This document shows, piece by piece, positions 42,221-52,945 of a stretch of DNA of 64,000 nt. A program made the translations under genes and the position numbers. Origin of the DNA: Cymbomonas tetramitiformis (Eukaryota; Chlorophyta; Pyramimonadophyceae; Pyramimonadales; Pyramimonadaceae). The notes under the pieces are model-generated. The model did no database searches. It had not been told where the DNA came from and saw nothing but the letters and a program-made list of their open reading frames with translations. The stretch lies in assembly GCA_001247695.2 (NCBI GenBank), contig LGRX02035494.1, forward strand, positions 1 through 64,000, in the 5' to 3' direction. How positions within the stretch are numbered: the stretch's first letter is position 1; each line of letters starts with the position of its first letter.

Positions 42221-42448
42221 TGATGGAGAACCTGAAATATATATATCATATATATATATACACAGGTTGGTCGGGCACTCGCAGAGACATACGGAGACTA
42301 AGATGAGATAATAAAATAGCTTAGGTGTTTTATTATCGGACGGAACTGACGGCAGGCAAGATGCAAGTGACACTACACGGCGAGGGGTGACACAGGAAGA
42401 GACAGTCACCCCCATTTTATGGGGGGGCGAAAGTCTGTCTCCCCATGA
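42221..42448 (-). repeat. 5' LTR of element B
   Basis: Near-identical to 38618-38849 in the same orientation. The outer edge joins the CTTGA target duplication directly, which suggests the LTR begins TCATGGGG rather than TGTCATGGGG. Confidence 0.85.
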
Positions 42449-42453
42449 CTTGA

Positions 42454-43315
42454 CGCATGTCCAGGAGATGCCTGGAACTCCTAGTACAAGAGATACCAAT
42501 GTCAAAATCACCAGTTGGCCAACGAAACAGGGTATCTGCAGTTTCAAAATAAAGTAAAATGTCATAACTTTTTCATTTCAAGGTTATTTCTTGTGAAAGA
42601 CGCGGCGAATCCCATGAACATCTTGCCCCTAGTTCATTACAACGTGTCACATGCCATGAAAGGTACTTAATGACATGTTGCTATTAGCCGTCAATATAAG
42701 AGAGGTCCCGTCTTTCTCTATAGGTGCTTTACCGCTATCAATATGATATGCTATTTGCGATATAGTGCAAGCTTATATTCCAAATATATATACTAAATAC
42801 ATAGTATTTTCCATTAACGCCTCTTCCTCTGGCCAGGCTCTAGTGATGAATGCGATGAGCGTTGAGGTCTCTTCATGCCACTGCCACGTTTATCTTGTGC
42901 CTAACCCTTACTGCCTGAAATGCCATAAAATATTAGTAAAATACTATATATTTGGCATTATAGTCATGCTGGAATCAGCACAACCATGACTGATATTTCT
43001 GGGCTACAACCCAAGAACTCTAGGGCTGCATCCCAATAACTGCAGGGCAACATCCCCAGAACTGTAAGGCTGCTTCCTATAAGGTTGCATACTGCCTAAT
43101 GGAGTATATAAGGCACTTGACAACTGCCTAGTGGTTATCACACTTCCTTGAGGGGGGAAGGTGGAGTCATTATACACACATATTTCACTCCAGTAAATAA
43201 TACAGATAATGTACACATACAATACATGTACAATTATAGATATATATATATATATCACACAACACACACATTCCGGTTTTGAAGGTTTTGTTGGTGTCGG
43301 TGTTCTGTGTTATAG
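42454..43315. other. Flank of the second gypsy element, probably containing its 5' LTR
   Basis: A TATA box context GGAGTATATAAGGCAC at about 43101-43115 and, just before the Gag ATG, TGGTGTCGGTGTTCTG at 43292-43307, which has the TGG start of a tRNA-3'-end primer-binding site. No second LTR copy was found downstream of 52872, so LTR limits cannot be given. Confidence 0.35.
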
Positions 43316-45088
43316 ATGTCTGTACCAGATATTGATCAAAATCCAATAAATTGGTTTTTCGACATCTTGGGTACTTATGATTCTTACGGCATATTCAAGG
43401 TCCCACGTCGGTTAACTGGTTACGCAGACACACAAACTTGATACGATGGTGTAGGGTATTTCGACAGCATCAGTCGTATGAAACCAGATATGAGTAGATA
43501 CAGGGATCCTGAAACATAACCTGAGGATCCAGAAGAGGAATACACAGAGGATTTCGCACCTCCCATTTTTACAGATCCAGATGATGGTCATGTACTCCCA
43601 GCATCAGTTCCAGCAGTACCTATACCTAAGGTGAAAATGAATACACCAAAGGAATATAAGGTCGGACAGGATGCGGAAGTTTGGATGGAAACAGTGGATA
43701 GGTATTTTCAGTTTACCTACCCAGGAGCAGCAGATAAGGACCTGATTACAGTTTTCCTTACATTTCTTCAGAACAATGACAGACACTTCTTTCATGTCGT
43801 GGCAAAATCACCAACAGCCACATTTGCAGAAATCAGGACCACGTTCCTCAGACAGTTTGGAAACCCACATAAGCAGTCAGTAGCCAAAAAACACTTGATG
43901 GCACTGCAGCAGGGTAATCAGACATTCTCAGACTATCTTCGGACATTTACATCACTGGCTTCATTGGCAGCAGTAAATCGGGATGATGTCCTGATAAAGG
44001 ATCGATTTGTCAGCAACATGGAATCAGATCTCAGAAAACAGTTCCACCTCAGATTCCTCACAGAAAATGAAAGGAATAACCTGTCGTGGGCACAAACCAC
44101 ACAGGTACTGCTCGACTTGAACTTTGTAGTTCATTCGAAGCAGGCAGAGACCCTATTGTCTATTCTGCGAAAGGCGGGTTAACCCGCCGTAACACGTTGT
44201 TACGGCGGGTCACCAATACCTAGGCATTTCTACGATATCGCGCGCGTAATTGACTCCGGGCAAAAAGTAGGAACAACAGGCGTTTATCAACCCTCAAAAT
44301 TACCCCAAAAAAGTTGGCAGAACTCCAGACACTTTGGTCTGAGGATTGGTAATCGACTTCGGGCAAAAAGTAGGAACAACAGGCGTTTATCAACCTTCAA
44401 AATTACCCCCAAAAAGTTGGCAGAACGCCACACGTTTTGGGCTGAGGATTGGTCTATACCGATAGGGAAGTGCTCTAGATCGAAACTTAAGGTCACAAAA
44501 CATAATACTTCCTTCAAATATTGTCACTTAGTGCCTTGGGACCACCACGTAGCCTACGCGGAGCAACAATAAACGAAGTTAGGGATTAACCCGCCGTAAT
44601 TTGCGGGCCAACCCGCCCTAACTTTGAACGCCATTTCAGCCCGGTATACCCATCCAAGTAGCAGAAATTAAAGTTTCCACACACAAAACTAACTACAATC
44701 AACATTGCCAAGCATGAGTTTTATGCGATATCTCGAATTATTGTGGATATTAGAGTGCTCGAATATCGCTCTTAGTTATTGTTAACCCGCCAAAAATTAG
44801 TAGAATAGACACTACACTATAGGGGTCAAAAGGAGCGGTCAGGTGGTCCTGCCAAGAAGGATAAGGATTCCAAAGGCCGTGGCAACAAGCCATATGACCG
44901 CGGCAATCAGAATCAGTTCAATCAGAATTCCCAGAAGAATAAAGGGAAAGGCAAAGGCAAAGGCAAGGGAAAAGGAAAAAGGATCAGCATCATCTACTTC
45001 TTCTTCCCAGTCTTGTGACCGTTGTGGTCGTACAGGTCACACCAAAAAGGATTGCTATTCCACAAAGACAGCAGATGGAAAAGGGTAA
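43316..45088 (+). pseudogene. gag: Gag pseudogene with CCHC zinc knuckle, split by an insertion
   Basis: It starts at ATG 43316 (MSVPDIDQNPINWFF), hits in-frame TGA and TAA before 43520, then runs open 43631-44182 through a retrotransposon capsid region (VWMETVDRYFQFTYPGA, SDYLRTFTSLASLA). After an insertion it resumes about 44820 with a Lys/Gly/Asn-rich part and the zinc knuckle CDRCGRTGHTKKDC near 45014-45058 (C-x2-C-x4-H-x4-C). This is the standard Gag layout of Ty3/gypsy elements. Confidence 0.85.
44176..44818. mobile_element. Small non-autonomous insertion in gag with AACCCGCC ends
   Basis: The capsid frame breaks at GCGGGTTAACCCGCC and resumes after about 640 bases near TATAGGGGTCAAAAG. 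Both ends and interior points carry TTAACCCGCC palindromic motifs (44178, 44590, 44782). The interior has a 100 bp tandem duplication starting CGGGCAAAAAGTAGGAACAA at about 44258 and 44358. No ORF. Exact ends and target duplication are not certain. Confidence 0.55.
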
Positions 45089-47319
45089 AAGGCAATCCTC
45101 CAGCTCAGAATCCTCATTGGAATCAGAAAGGAGGACAGCAGCAACAGAATAATCAGGGTGGCAAAAGTGAGTCTAACAAGCTCCTAAAAACAGTCAACAC
45201 CCTGGTTAAGGAGCTTCAGAATCAGCAGAGCATTAATGCAGCAGTTGCACAATCATCTACAGCTCCAGCTCCTCAGGGAAACTCTCCGGGTACCGCACAG
45301 GTACCAGTGATGAGGACACCCCGATAAATCAGCCTGAAAATGCCACTGAAGCAAGTGGCCGGGTTGAGAGTATCTCAGAAGAAGTCCTATCCAGTCTGAC
45401 ATTACAGTTCCAGCAGATGGACACTCCCTCGGATCACATCGCACAGATGCAATCACAGACAGCACAGCTGAAATCATAGAAGAAGCTGTTGTTGTATAAG
45501 GGGAAAGTATATGGACAGAGTACTCATATTTTGATAGATCCTGGAGCCACATCGTCATTCATCGACAGACAATTTGCTACCCAGATTGGTATAACACCAT
45601 CATAAGCATCATCATTCTCAGTGGGGTTGGCTGGAGGAAGCCAATTACCCTGTACATCCTATCTTCCCAATGCTACATTTACGCTGGGTAAGTATAAGGA
45701 TTCAGTGGACCTATATGTTATTTTTATGACACCCTTCACAGTCATCCTGGGACAGGAATGGTTGGAAAGGAGGAATCCACATATTGACTTTCAGTCCAAG
45801 AACCTGACGATCACCAGGACACACTCTTCAGGTTCCAGTGTTCGCACAGTTCTTTCCAGAGTTGAAGATACTCAGAAATCAGATGGCCTTCCTGAAATGG
45901 AACTAGTCAGTGCCACCACGATGAGAAAACACCTGCGACGTATACGGTCCAGTGGGTCGGCTGAAGAAGCCGTAGCTTATCTCTTTTTTCTCTCAGAGGT
46001 TGATGGTGAAGTGGTCATGACAGCAACTGACACAGACACTACCATGGAAGACCCAGAGGTCACAGCAGAACGTGATCGCACCAGAGAGGACTTTTCAGAT
46101 ATTTTCCAGGAGGATCTTCCAGCTGGCCATAGGCCAGAACGGTTTGAAGGTGGATATCATCGCATCAACATTGAACCTGGGCATAAGCCACCATCACAGC
46201 CAGTGCGAACTATTCCAGTGCCTATGATGGAGGAGCTCAAACGGCAAATCATCAAATATGTCGAGTTGGGTATCCTTCGTCCATCATCATCACCATATGG
46301 GTGCCCAATCATTTTCGCTCCTAAGCCAGGGGGGAAATGGAGGATGTGCTGTGATTATCGTGCCCTTAATAACATCACCATAAAGGACACATATCCATTG
46401 CCACCGCATGATACCCTTCTTGAACAGCTTAAGGGGGCACGCTGATTCAGCAGATTCGATTTCAACCAGTTTTTTCATCAGATCCCTATTCATCCAGACG
46501 CGACATCCATAAGACAGCAATTCGGACTAGATACGGTTCATACGAGTGGACAGTGATGCCCTTTGGGCTAACTAACGCTCCTGCGACCGCTCTGCGTGTT
46601 GGAAACCGAGCATTCTTCGACTTCATTGATCAGTTCTTAGTCATCTGTATGGATGATACCATAGTGTACAGTCCAGATTTTGACACACACGTGAAGCACG
46701 TTCGCCAGTTCCTACAGCGCTGCAGAGAGCATCAGTTCTTCATCAGGCCTTCGAAGGTTGAGCTGTTCGTCAGAAGTATTGACTTTATCGGACACCATTT
46801 TACACATCTGAAGAGGTTCTGAGGGTTGAATATGAGTTTTTGGCCAGTTCGTGAAGCAATTTTGCAAAATGTGCCTCGTTTTCGTGGGGTAGTTTGGGAG
46901 ACTTCCGCAAGGCAAAGCCGGGTTCGTAATCACAATTTTATTTTTAAGCAGGATTTCACTAAAGTGGTAAATATCAAGAATTTTTATTTCAGAAATTTAC
47001 CCAATACCCTCATTGGCTACAGTAGTCTCTCAAATATAAGAATGTCGGAGAATCAGGTGTGGGGTGCGCATTCTAAAGATTTTGAGAATTTCGCCAATTT
47101 AATTCTTAACACGTGGGTCGTGATAAGAATCCATATTGGGCTAATCTGCCCCATATATTCTTAAACATGGAAAAGGGCATAAATATTCCTAAAATTCGAC
47201 CAAATATCGATCGCCCCATTTATTCTTAATTTCGCGATTCGAAATTTGCGGCGGCTGCCTCAAGTTGAATCGACAAAATAAAGCGTGTCTTACTTGTAAA
47301 AATTCACTATGAAACGAGT

Positions 47320-47550
47320 ATGGACGACCAGACACGGAAGAGTCTTCGGCTTCTGAAAGAGGATTTCTCTGATGGATTAATTAGCCAGTCTCAATTTGAA
47401 GAGTTGCGCAGCTCGGTGATCAAGTCCGTGTTACATACCCCAACACCGGCTGAGCCCCCTTCACAACAGGTCCCGATACAGGTCCCTGCACCAAGCCACG
47501 TAGATGGCTACTATCCCGAGATCCTTGTGGGAGGACCTAGAACGCTCTAG
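47320..47550 (+). CDS. Small ORF (76 residues) in the TIR element
   Basis: Starts MDDQTRKSLRLLKEDFSDGL, a helical charged segment, then Pro-rich with PSQQVPIQVPAPSH. It ends inside a hairpin. It is the only ORF in the element with protein-like composition. Family unknown; it may be the remnant of a longer transposase-linked protein. Confidence 0.35.
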   Translation: MDDQTRKSLRLLKEDFSDGLISQSQFEELRSSVIKSVLHTPTPAEPPSQQVPIQVPAPSHVDGYYPEILVGGPRTL

Positions 47551-47567
47551 ATCCTCCCACAAGGATC
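47520..47567. repeat. Hairpin GATCCTTGTGGGAGGA .. TCCTCCCACAAGGATC
   Basis: Inverted repeat with a short loop (47520-47540 against 47547-47567). Single-arm relatives occur at about 48308-48330 (ATCCTTGTGGTAGGATCTAG) and 48508-48530 (ATTCTTGTGGGAGGATCT). Confidence 0.75.
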
Positions 47568-48943
47568 ACTTTTTCAATCATTTATTTAGGCGCCCCACGA
47601 GCTTTCTACAAGTCAACACCAAGGAATACTTTCCACATGGGACCTATACTAAGTAGTATGGTGCGTGGTTTGACGAGAATCCATCATATATACTCCTAGC
47701 TAATGCATTTATAGCATGCCCCAACCAAATTTTGAACTGCTGCGCCTTTTAAAGCTTCAAAAGCGGGGTGTATCTTCCATAATTTTTTGCCAATCGTATA
47801 TCGATCCTTTGCCACCATAAACATGAGATATCTCAAGGTATGCATATATATTAATCATGTTTGGGTCAAAATACGACTTGGATAATGTATATTGGACACA
47901 TCACACGAACGCGGTCACATGGGTAAGATATACACATTCCTTAAGTATGGGGATAATTTCGCATTTTGGGCGTGAGTCTTGGTCCATTTTAAGCTTTAAG
48001 GCTAGATCTTTGCCTTGGTGAGCACTTCAGTACTTTAATATGACTTCAAAGTCTCCTTGGGATTTTTTGGGGATTTTTTGAACGGTTAGAACTACCGCTA
48101 GAGGTTCTAGAATACGATTTTCAGACCCTGATAATGATGGAAATGTTGAATTTCGACGGTACTACACCATGGCATGCGCATATGCGGCGATTAATCCGGC
48201 TAGTATGATATTAAAGGGCTTACAAAATTAGTTTTGGTCATATTCTCGAGGATTAACAACATACGCACCAACCCGAGCTCGTGTAGCAAGGCCTAGAGTT
48301 GTCGGTACCCTAGATCCTTGTGGTAGGATCTAGCATTTTGATTAAAATTCTGTGAAAGCACCCACCCAAACCACGCTAAGATTAAAGGTCAAACCATCGA
48401 CATTTCAAGCAAAGAAATGATATAGATAATTCAAAAGGTTCATAAATATTGCCCCAAAGCATATGCCGGGCCACTATATACGACACACAAGGTCGCCATG
48501 CCCATTTGCGCTAGATTCTTGTGGGAGGATCTGGATTAAGGATAGTAGCCATAGAGCCCTCGGCGAATAATGTCAGCGACCCGAACCGGGCGACTGCGAC
48601 TTGTGCTAATAAGTTTGCACGCCTCTCAACAAAAAAGCCACCGAAACATTTCCTGGAGCACTCGGACACAACGTCCCAATCTGGGTTTATTTCCTGCATC
48701 ATCCAATTCAAGTCGATATCAATCTATACATTCAACATCGGGGGTTTATTCTTAAACACGCAAAACCTGTTATGAAAATAAGAATACCCCTCGAGAAGTT
48801 TGCCCTATATATTCTTAATTTTTTTGCAGGTCGAAATTTAAGAATATGGCCAAAAAAAAAAGTTTGGGGTACGCATTCTAAGCGATTTTTGAGTTTCTTC
48901 CGGGGCGAGTTTCTTATATTCGGATATTCTTATATTTGAGAGA

Positions 48944-50023
48944 CTACTGCCCGGTGGTATGGTACTGTCACAAGTACCAAAATGTATGCTTTATTATGGG
49001 CACTAGATGGGGTGTATGAGTCCCATGAAGGTTTTGAAAAATCATTTAGGACCCTTTTGAATTGTTATTGATGCTGAAATGTACTCTCGTGAACTTTAGG
49101 TATGTGTATGTGCGGTGTGCTTTTGGGGGGTGTAACGCCATAAAATTAATTAAATTTTCTGGTACTGTCACAAGTACCAAGCGCGCGGTGACTTAAAAGG
49201 GCACGCTATGTGGCCACGAGGTGGCATGCATGATGTCACATTTCATTATTGGGATGTATTCTAAGTGGTCGTCATGCGTTGTGCCATTTGAACGTCTTTA
49301 ACGCCAGTATTGGGATTCGATAACACCCAAGGGTGTGATAAATTGGCCTCTCAGCATTTTTTGTAGTAATATCGGGAGCGGTTTCGTACTTAAGTTCCAT
49401 GTGTAGAGTCCAAGTGCGGCAACTTCTCATGCATGTAAAGGTCTTGAAAAATCGATATATGGGTTTACTTTTGATGTCATAAACGCGGGTGAGGCGATCC
49501 GACGTTATAATATACTTATTTCGTAGCTTTAGTGCCACGACTAGGCTCCAAAATCGACGATAGCCCTCATACTTAAGGAATCTTGAGTTGGACCATTTGG
49601 TGGAGATGGGATGTTTAGCATGTCGCAGTTTCAGCGACGGGCAGTATGCCAACTGCCCCATGCTCACATCCATCATTGGCCATGTTATACAGCTTCAATT
49701 TGAGCCATCGCTGGGTTGAATAGAATCCCAAGTCTGTTCAAAAAGAAATCCGAAAGTAGCGCCATGATTTCGAAGACAAGTGAGACACCATTGTGTAACA
49801 CAAAACTCCACCTTGTTGGCAATATGCATCCACTGGGAGGGCTACACGTAACCTATGGACCAATGGGGCATAATACAACTCAGTTTGGGTCGTTAAGGTA
49901 ATGGTATATCATGGATATCACCATCAGGATGGAGGAGGACATCAAAAAAAATTCTAGCGTTTTGGTACTTGTGATAGTACCAGATTCGATTCTGGTACTA
50001 TGACTAGTACCACTGGGCAGTAG
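48944..50023. mobile_element. TIR element, ~1.1 kb, with GGTACTGTCACAAGTACC palindromes at its ends
   Basis: The left end CTACTGCCCGGTGGTA and right end CTACTGCCCAGTGGTA (inverted, ending 50023) match. Each is followed inward by the near-palindrome GGTACTRTCACAAGTACCAA (48959 and 49961-49985). The palindrome occurs a third time at about 49161. No ORF of interest. It shares CTACTG with the adjoining TIR element, so one may have inserted at the end of the other. Confidence 0.7.
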
Positions 50024-50497
50024 CCATCATAGTTAACGGTGTTCCAACACACTCGGCTGGCCCATTTCATGGAAGCAACTACTGATGCTGCGGCAAAAAC
50101 TAGAAACCTAGCTCTTCATCCTTTGGGACCTTCCCGCTTACACGTTCCCACCTTAACCATGAACCTAACCTGTGAGCTATCTGTGCGTACTAACTCGTTG
50201 CCATGCGGTCTTCTACATCATTCTCGGAAAGTCAATGCCCCCGAGAGGATCTTCTCTTCATTCGTCAAGGTCACGTCCGGGTGCAGGGGAAGGTCGGTAG
50301 GCTTGCCCGCGATCTTCATGAATTTCGCTGGCACGCGAGTGCAGCAGGCAAACTTCAAGCAGAATTGGAACTTTGTCTCAACCCAAACTTCATTCATCAG
50401 GCGTTTGCCCATTACCGCAACGCGTGGCGCACGTGCCCCCAAAACAGGCTGTTCCACTTTCTTCCCGGTCTCCCGCGCCAAAGGCTTGAGTTTGGTG
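50024..50497 (-). CDS. Unrecognised partial ORF next to the RT break
   Basis: The minus strand is open from 50559 to 50218. The non-RT part reads as ordinary protein, with segments KLKPLARETGKKVEQPVLG, ARAPRVAVMGKRLMNEVW and GKPTDLPLHPDVTL. Composition and phrase structure suggest a genuine coding fragment, but I recognise no family. The start codons lie in the retroelement RT, so only a fragment is present. The plus strand is also open here. Confidence 0.3.
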
Positions 50498-52104
50498 ATC
50501 GGACACCACATCTCAGAGGCAGGCCTATCCATCATCGAAGACAGAATCCGTGCAGTCATGGCTATTCAGCCTCCAGTATCCTATGGCCCAACCGTTGGTA
50601 AACAGCATCTACGCCGCATGGCTAAAGATGGCAAGTCTAGCCTTCGGTCATTCTTGGGCATGGTCGGCCCGGTTAGGAGATTTATTCCGAAATTCTCCAA
50701 GATTGCCGAGCCACTCAATCGCCTTCTGAAAGATAATGCAGAATTTGTCTGGGAATCTGAGCAGCAGCAGGCATTCGACAATCTAAAAAGTGCCATCTGC
50801 AATGCTACTACAGCTTCCAGATCAGAAACTGCCATCCATTATGGAGGTCGATGGATCAGGCACACACGTTGGCCAAGTAATCCTACAGGATCAAGGCAAA
50901 GGTATGAGGCCATGTGGCTACCACAGCGTAACACTTTCTGACACACAGCGACGCTGGCCTATTCCTGAGATTGAGCTATTTGCCATCGTAGAGGGCTTCC
51001 GGTTCTTTCGCCATATCTTGCTGGGAGCTCCAGAGACTATCGTGCGTTCAGATCATCAGCCACTGGTTTATTTCCAGTCCAAATCCACACTAAGCCCCAA
51101 AACAGGCGAGGTGGTTGGATGAGCTCTCCGAGTATAACTTTCGGATTGAGCACATTGCAGGCGAGAAGAATAAGGGTGCAGATGCCCTGACGCGCATTTC
51201 TGCCCTTTTCGAACTCTCCGATAGTCTGCAACATCACATTGCCTCATTGGCAACTGCATCAGCTGATATAACATCTACAGACCCTACATTTATTGCTCTT
51301 ATATCTGCATCATCGGGTCATGATCAGCTGCACGACATTATCACATCACAGTATCGATGATCGCGATCCATTTGCACAATCTATACTTTCCAAACTGGCA
51401 TCAACGACATCATCACAGACTGTCAGCAGCTTCGAGCTCATTCAGGGATTACTATATCGCAAGACCATTTTTGACAGACAGCTCTACATTCCACCTACTG
51501 CTAAAGTTACTACAGATGACGGTGAGATCACACAGCTTCGCCACATTCTACTTCATGAGTGTCACTCAGCAACTGTTTCTGGTCATGCAGGCAAGAATCG
51601 CATGCTCCATCTATTGCGTAGCCAATATTACTGGCTAGGAATGACGAAGGCAGCAATCCAGTACATTCGGGAGTGCCCCGTGTGCCAACGCCAGAAAACG
51701 AGGAGACGCAAACCTTATGGTCAGGCACATATTCGCTATTGTGTGCCTAAGACAAAATGGCTTGATGTATCACTTGACTGGATTACTGATCTGCCTCTCA
51801 CCACTAACGGGCACGATAGTATATTTGCGGCAATGTGCCAATTCGCTCATCGCTGTCATCTAATTCTATTCAACATGACCTGGCCTGCTCAGCACACTGC
51901 TTCAATATATATGCAGCATATCTTCAAGCTCCATGGTCTTCCGAGAAACATCATTTCAGATCGAGATCCCAGATTTACTTCTTCATTCTGGCAAACACTG
52001 TGGAAGTAGCCTACCGGTACGAGATTGTCTATGACATCTTCACACCATCCGCAGTCGAATGCAAGCAATGAGAGGAGCCATGCCTTCATTGAGGACATCC
52101 TCAG

Positions 52105-52181
52105 GTATTTTACAATTTGTTTGATGCATGATTCACCAACCTCCGGTTTATAATTCTGATTAGAAAGTATTTTTTCCTCAG
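52105..52181 (+). other. Intron-like 77 bp segment inside the integrase of the retroelement
   Basis: GAGGACATCCTCAG|GTATTT ... TTTTTTCCTCAG|GTGTTG: canonical donor and acceptor, pyrimidine-rich 3' part and AT-rich body. Removing it restores an unbroken integrase reading (..FIEDIL then W..KLPLVEFAINN) with no residue gained or lost. CCTCAGGT is repeated at both junctions. Confidence 0.7.
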
Positions 52182-52799
52182 GTGTTGTTGCAATGATACT
52201 TCAGTCAATTCGTGGGAGGACAAGTTGCCTCTGGTGGAGTTTGCAATCAACAACACAGTTTCTGCTACGACTGGTTACACACCCTTTTATCTCGACTCCA
52301 TGGCGCAGCCACTTTCGCCGCATGATCTGGCAATCACTATTCCGCCTGAAGCTCCTGTTCCAATACAGAATGCTATTCGAGATCACTTTGACCAGTACTC
52401 GGCTGTTCAAGCCAATGCGGTAGACAATATTACCCGAGCAGCAGAAATCAATCGAGCCAGATTCAATAAGACTCACATGCCCCGACAATTTGCACTAGGG
52501 CAGAAAGTTCTTTTACGGACTGAGTTTATCCAATGGACTGGTTTGACAGAGGCAGGCAGACACTTTAAGCAGCCATATATCGGGCCGTTTACCATATCCA
52601 AAGTAGTCAGCCATGGACGTGCTTATGAGCTAGATTTCGGGGATCTCGACATTCGTATCCATCCGGTTCAGCCTGTATCCAGATTAGAGTTATATGATGA
52701 CTCAATCCAAGCACCTTTGCCTCTGCCACAGATGATCACCGAAGAAGGGCAACCATTATTTGAGATATCACACATTCTCTCAGATAAGGGTAGCACTTC

Positions 52800-52945
52800 A
52801 ATTTTGTCGCGAGGTCTTTTTATTTGTCGCACCGTGCGACAAAACTGCAATTATACCGTGCGACATAAATGAGCGTTGCGCTCATTTCTGTCGCACCTGC
52901 GACAAACATGAGCGCAACGCTCATTTCTGTCGTGAAAATGCACAG
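52800..52945. repeat. Clustered palindromes TGAGCGTTGCGCTCA and GTCGCACGTGCGAC type
   Basis: AAATGAGCG-TTG-CGCTCATTT (52868-52890) and CATGAGCGCAACGCTCAT (52907-52925), plus several GTCGCACCGTGCGAC units (52807, 52825, 52853, 52892). They lie at the 3' end of the decayed gypsy pol and may be part of its 3' untranslated or LTR sequence. Confidence 0.6.

Larger units (their letters stand above)
38613..42453 (-). mobile_element. Non-autonomous copia-like LTR element B with CTTGA target duplication
   Basis: Two near-identical repeats, 38618-38849 and 42221-42448, lie in the same minus orientation. On that strand the 5' LTR (right) is followed by a primer-binding-like GGTTATGGTGCCC (42220-42208). 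The 3' LTR (left) is preceded by the purine tract GGGGTGAGGTGG, part of a hairpin. CTTGA flanks both sides (38613-38617 and 42449-42453), so this is one insertion. It holds a 54-codon and a 100-codon ORF, and is interrupted by element A. No reverse transcriptase is encoded. Confidence 0.85.
47020..48949. mobile_element. TIR element, ~1.9 kb, ends CAGTAGTCTCTCAAATATAA
   Basis: The left end CAGTAGTCTCTCAAATATAA (47020) is matched inverted at the right (...TTATATTTGAGAGACTACTG, ending 48949). Weaker inverted similarity continues inward for about 200 bases: ATTCTTAA, GGTATTCTTA and GCGCATTCTAA landmarks in mirrored order. The interior has one short ORF and repeated ATCCTTGTGGGAGGA motifs. No transposase is recognised, so it is non-autonomous. 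Confidence 0.75.
46798..50497. mobile_element. 3.7 kb composite insertion in the RT, flanked by ATCGGACACCA
   Basis: The RT frame reaches DFIGHH at about 46797 and the same IGHH codons occur again at 50498-50508; ATCGGACACCA is present on both sides (46787-46797 and 50498-50508). Inside are two TIR units (47020-48949 and 48944-50023) plus about 220 bases at the left and 470 at the right. The flanking 11 bases may be a target duplication or chance retention of coding sequence. Confidence 0.6.
43316..52872 (+). mobile_element. Decayed Ty3/gypsy retrotransposon with nested insertions
   Basis: Gag, zinc knuckle, protease, reverse transcriptase, RNase H and integrase follow in gypsy order over 9.5 kb. 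The element is interrupted by about 640 bp at 44176-44818 (in gag) and about 3.7 kb at 46798-50497 (in reverse transcriptase), and by in-frame TAA, TAG and TGA codons. It is AT-richer than the gypsy element at the left of the window and unrelated to it in detail. Not functional. Confidence 0.85.
45480..52872 (+). pseudogene. pol: Pol pseudogene (protease, RT, RNase H, integrase), multiply broken
   Basis: Protease motif LIDPGATSSF is near 45533. Reverse transcriptase runs 46060-46822, with GKWRMCCDYRALNN and CMDDTIVYS near 46645; the conserved Trp after GAR is replaced by TGA (46443-46445). After the 3.7 kb insertion the RT thumb resumes at about 50498 (IGHHISEAGLSI). RNase H follows with MEVDGSGTHVGQV and HQPLVYF, broken by a frameshift near 50900. 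Integrase has the HHCC motif (HECHSATVSGH, CPVCQ) at 51550-51690, catalytic Asp near 51777 and 51960, and Glu near 52068, with a TAG at 52007. A 77-base intron-like segment follows, then the integrase C-terminal part to 52872. Confidence 0.88.
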
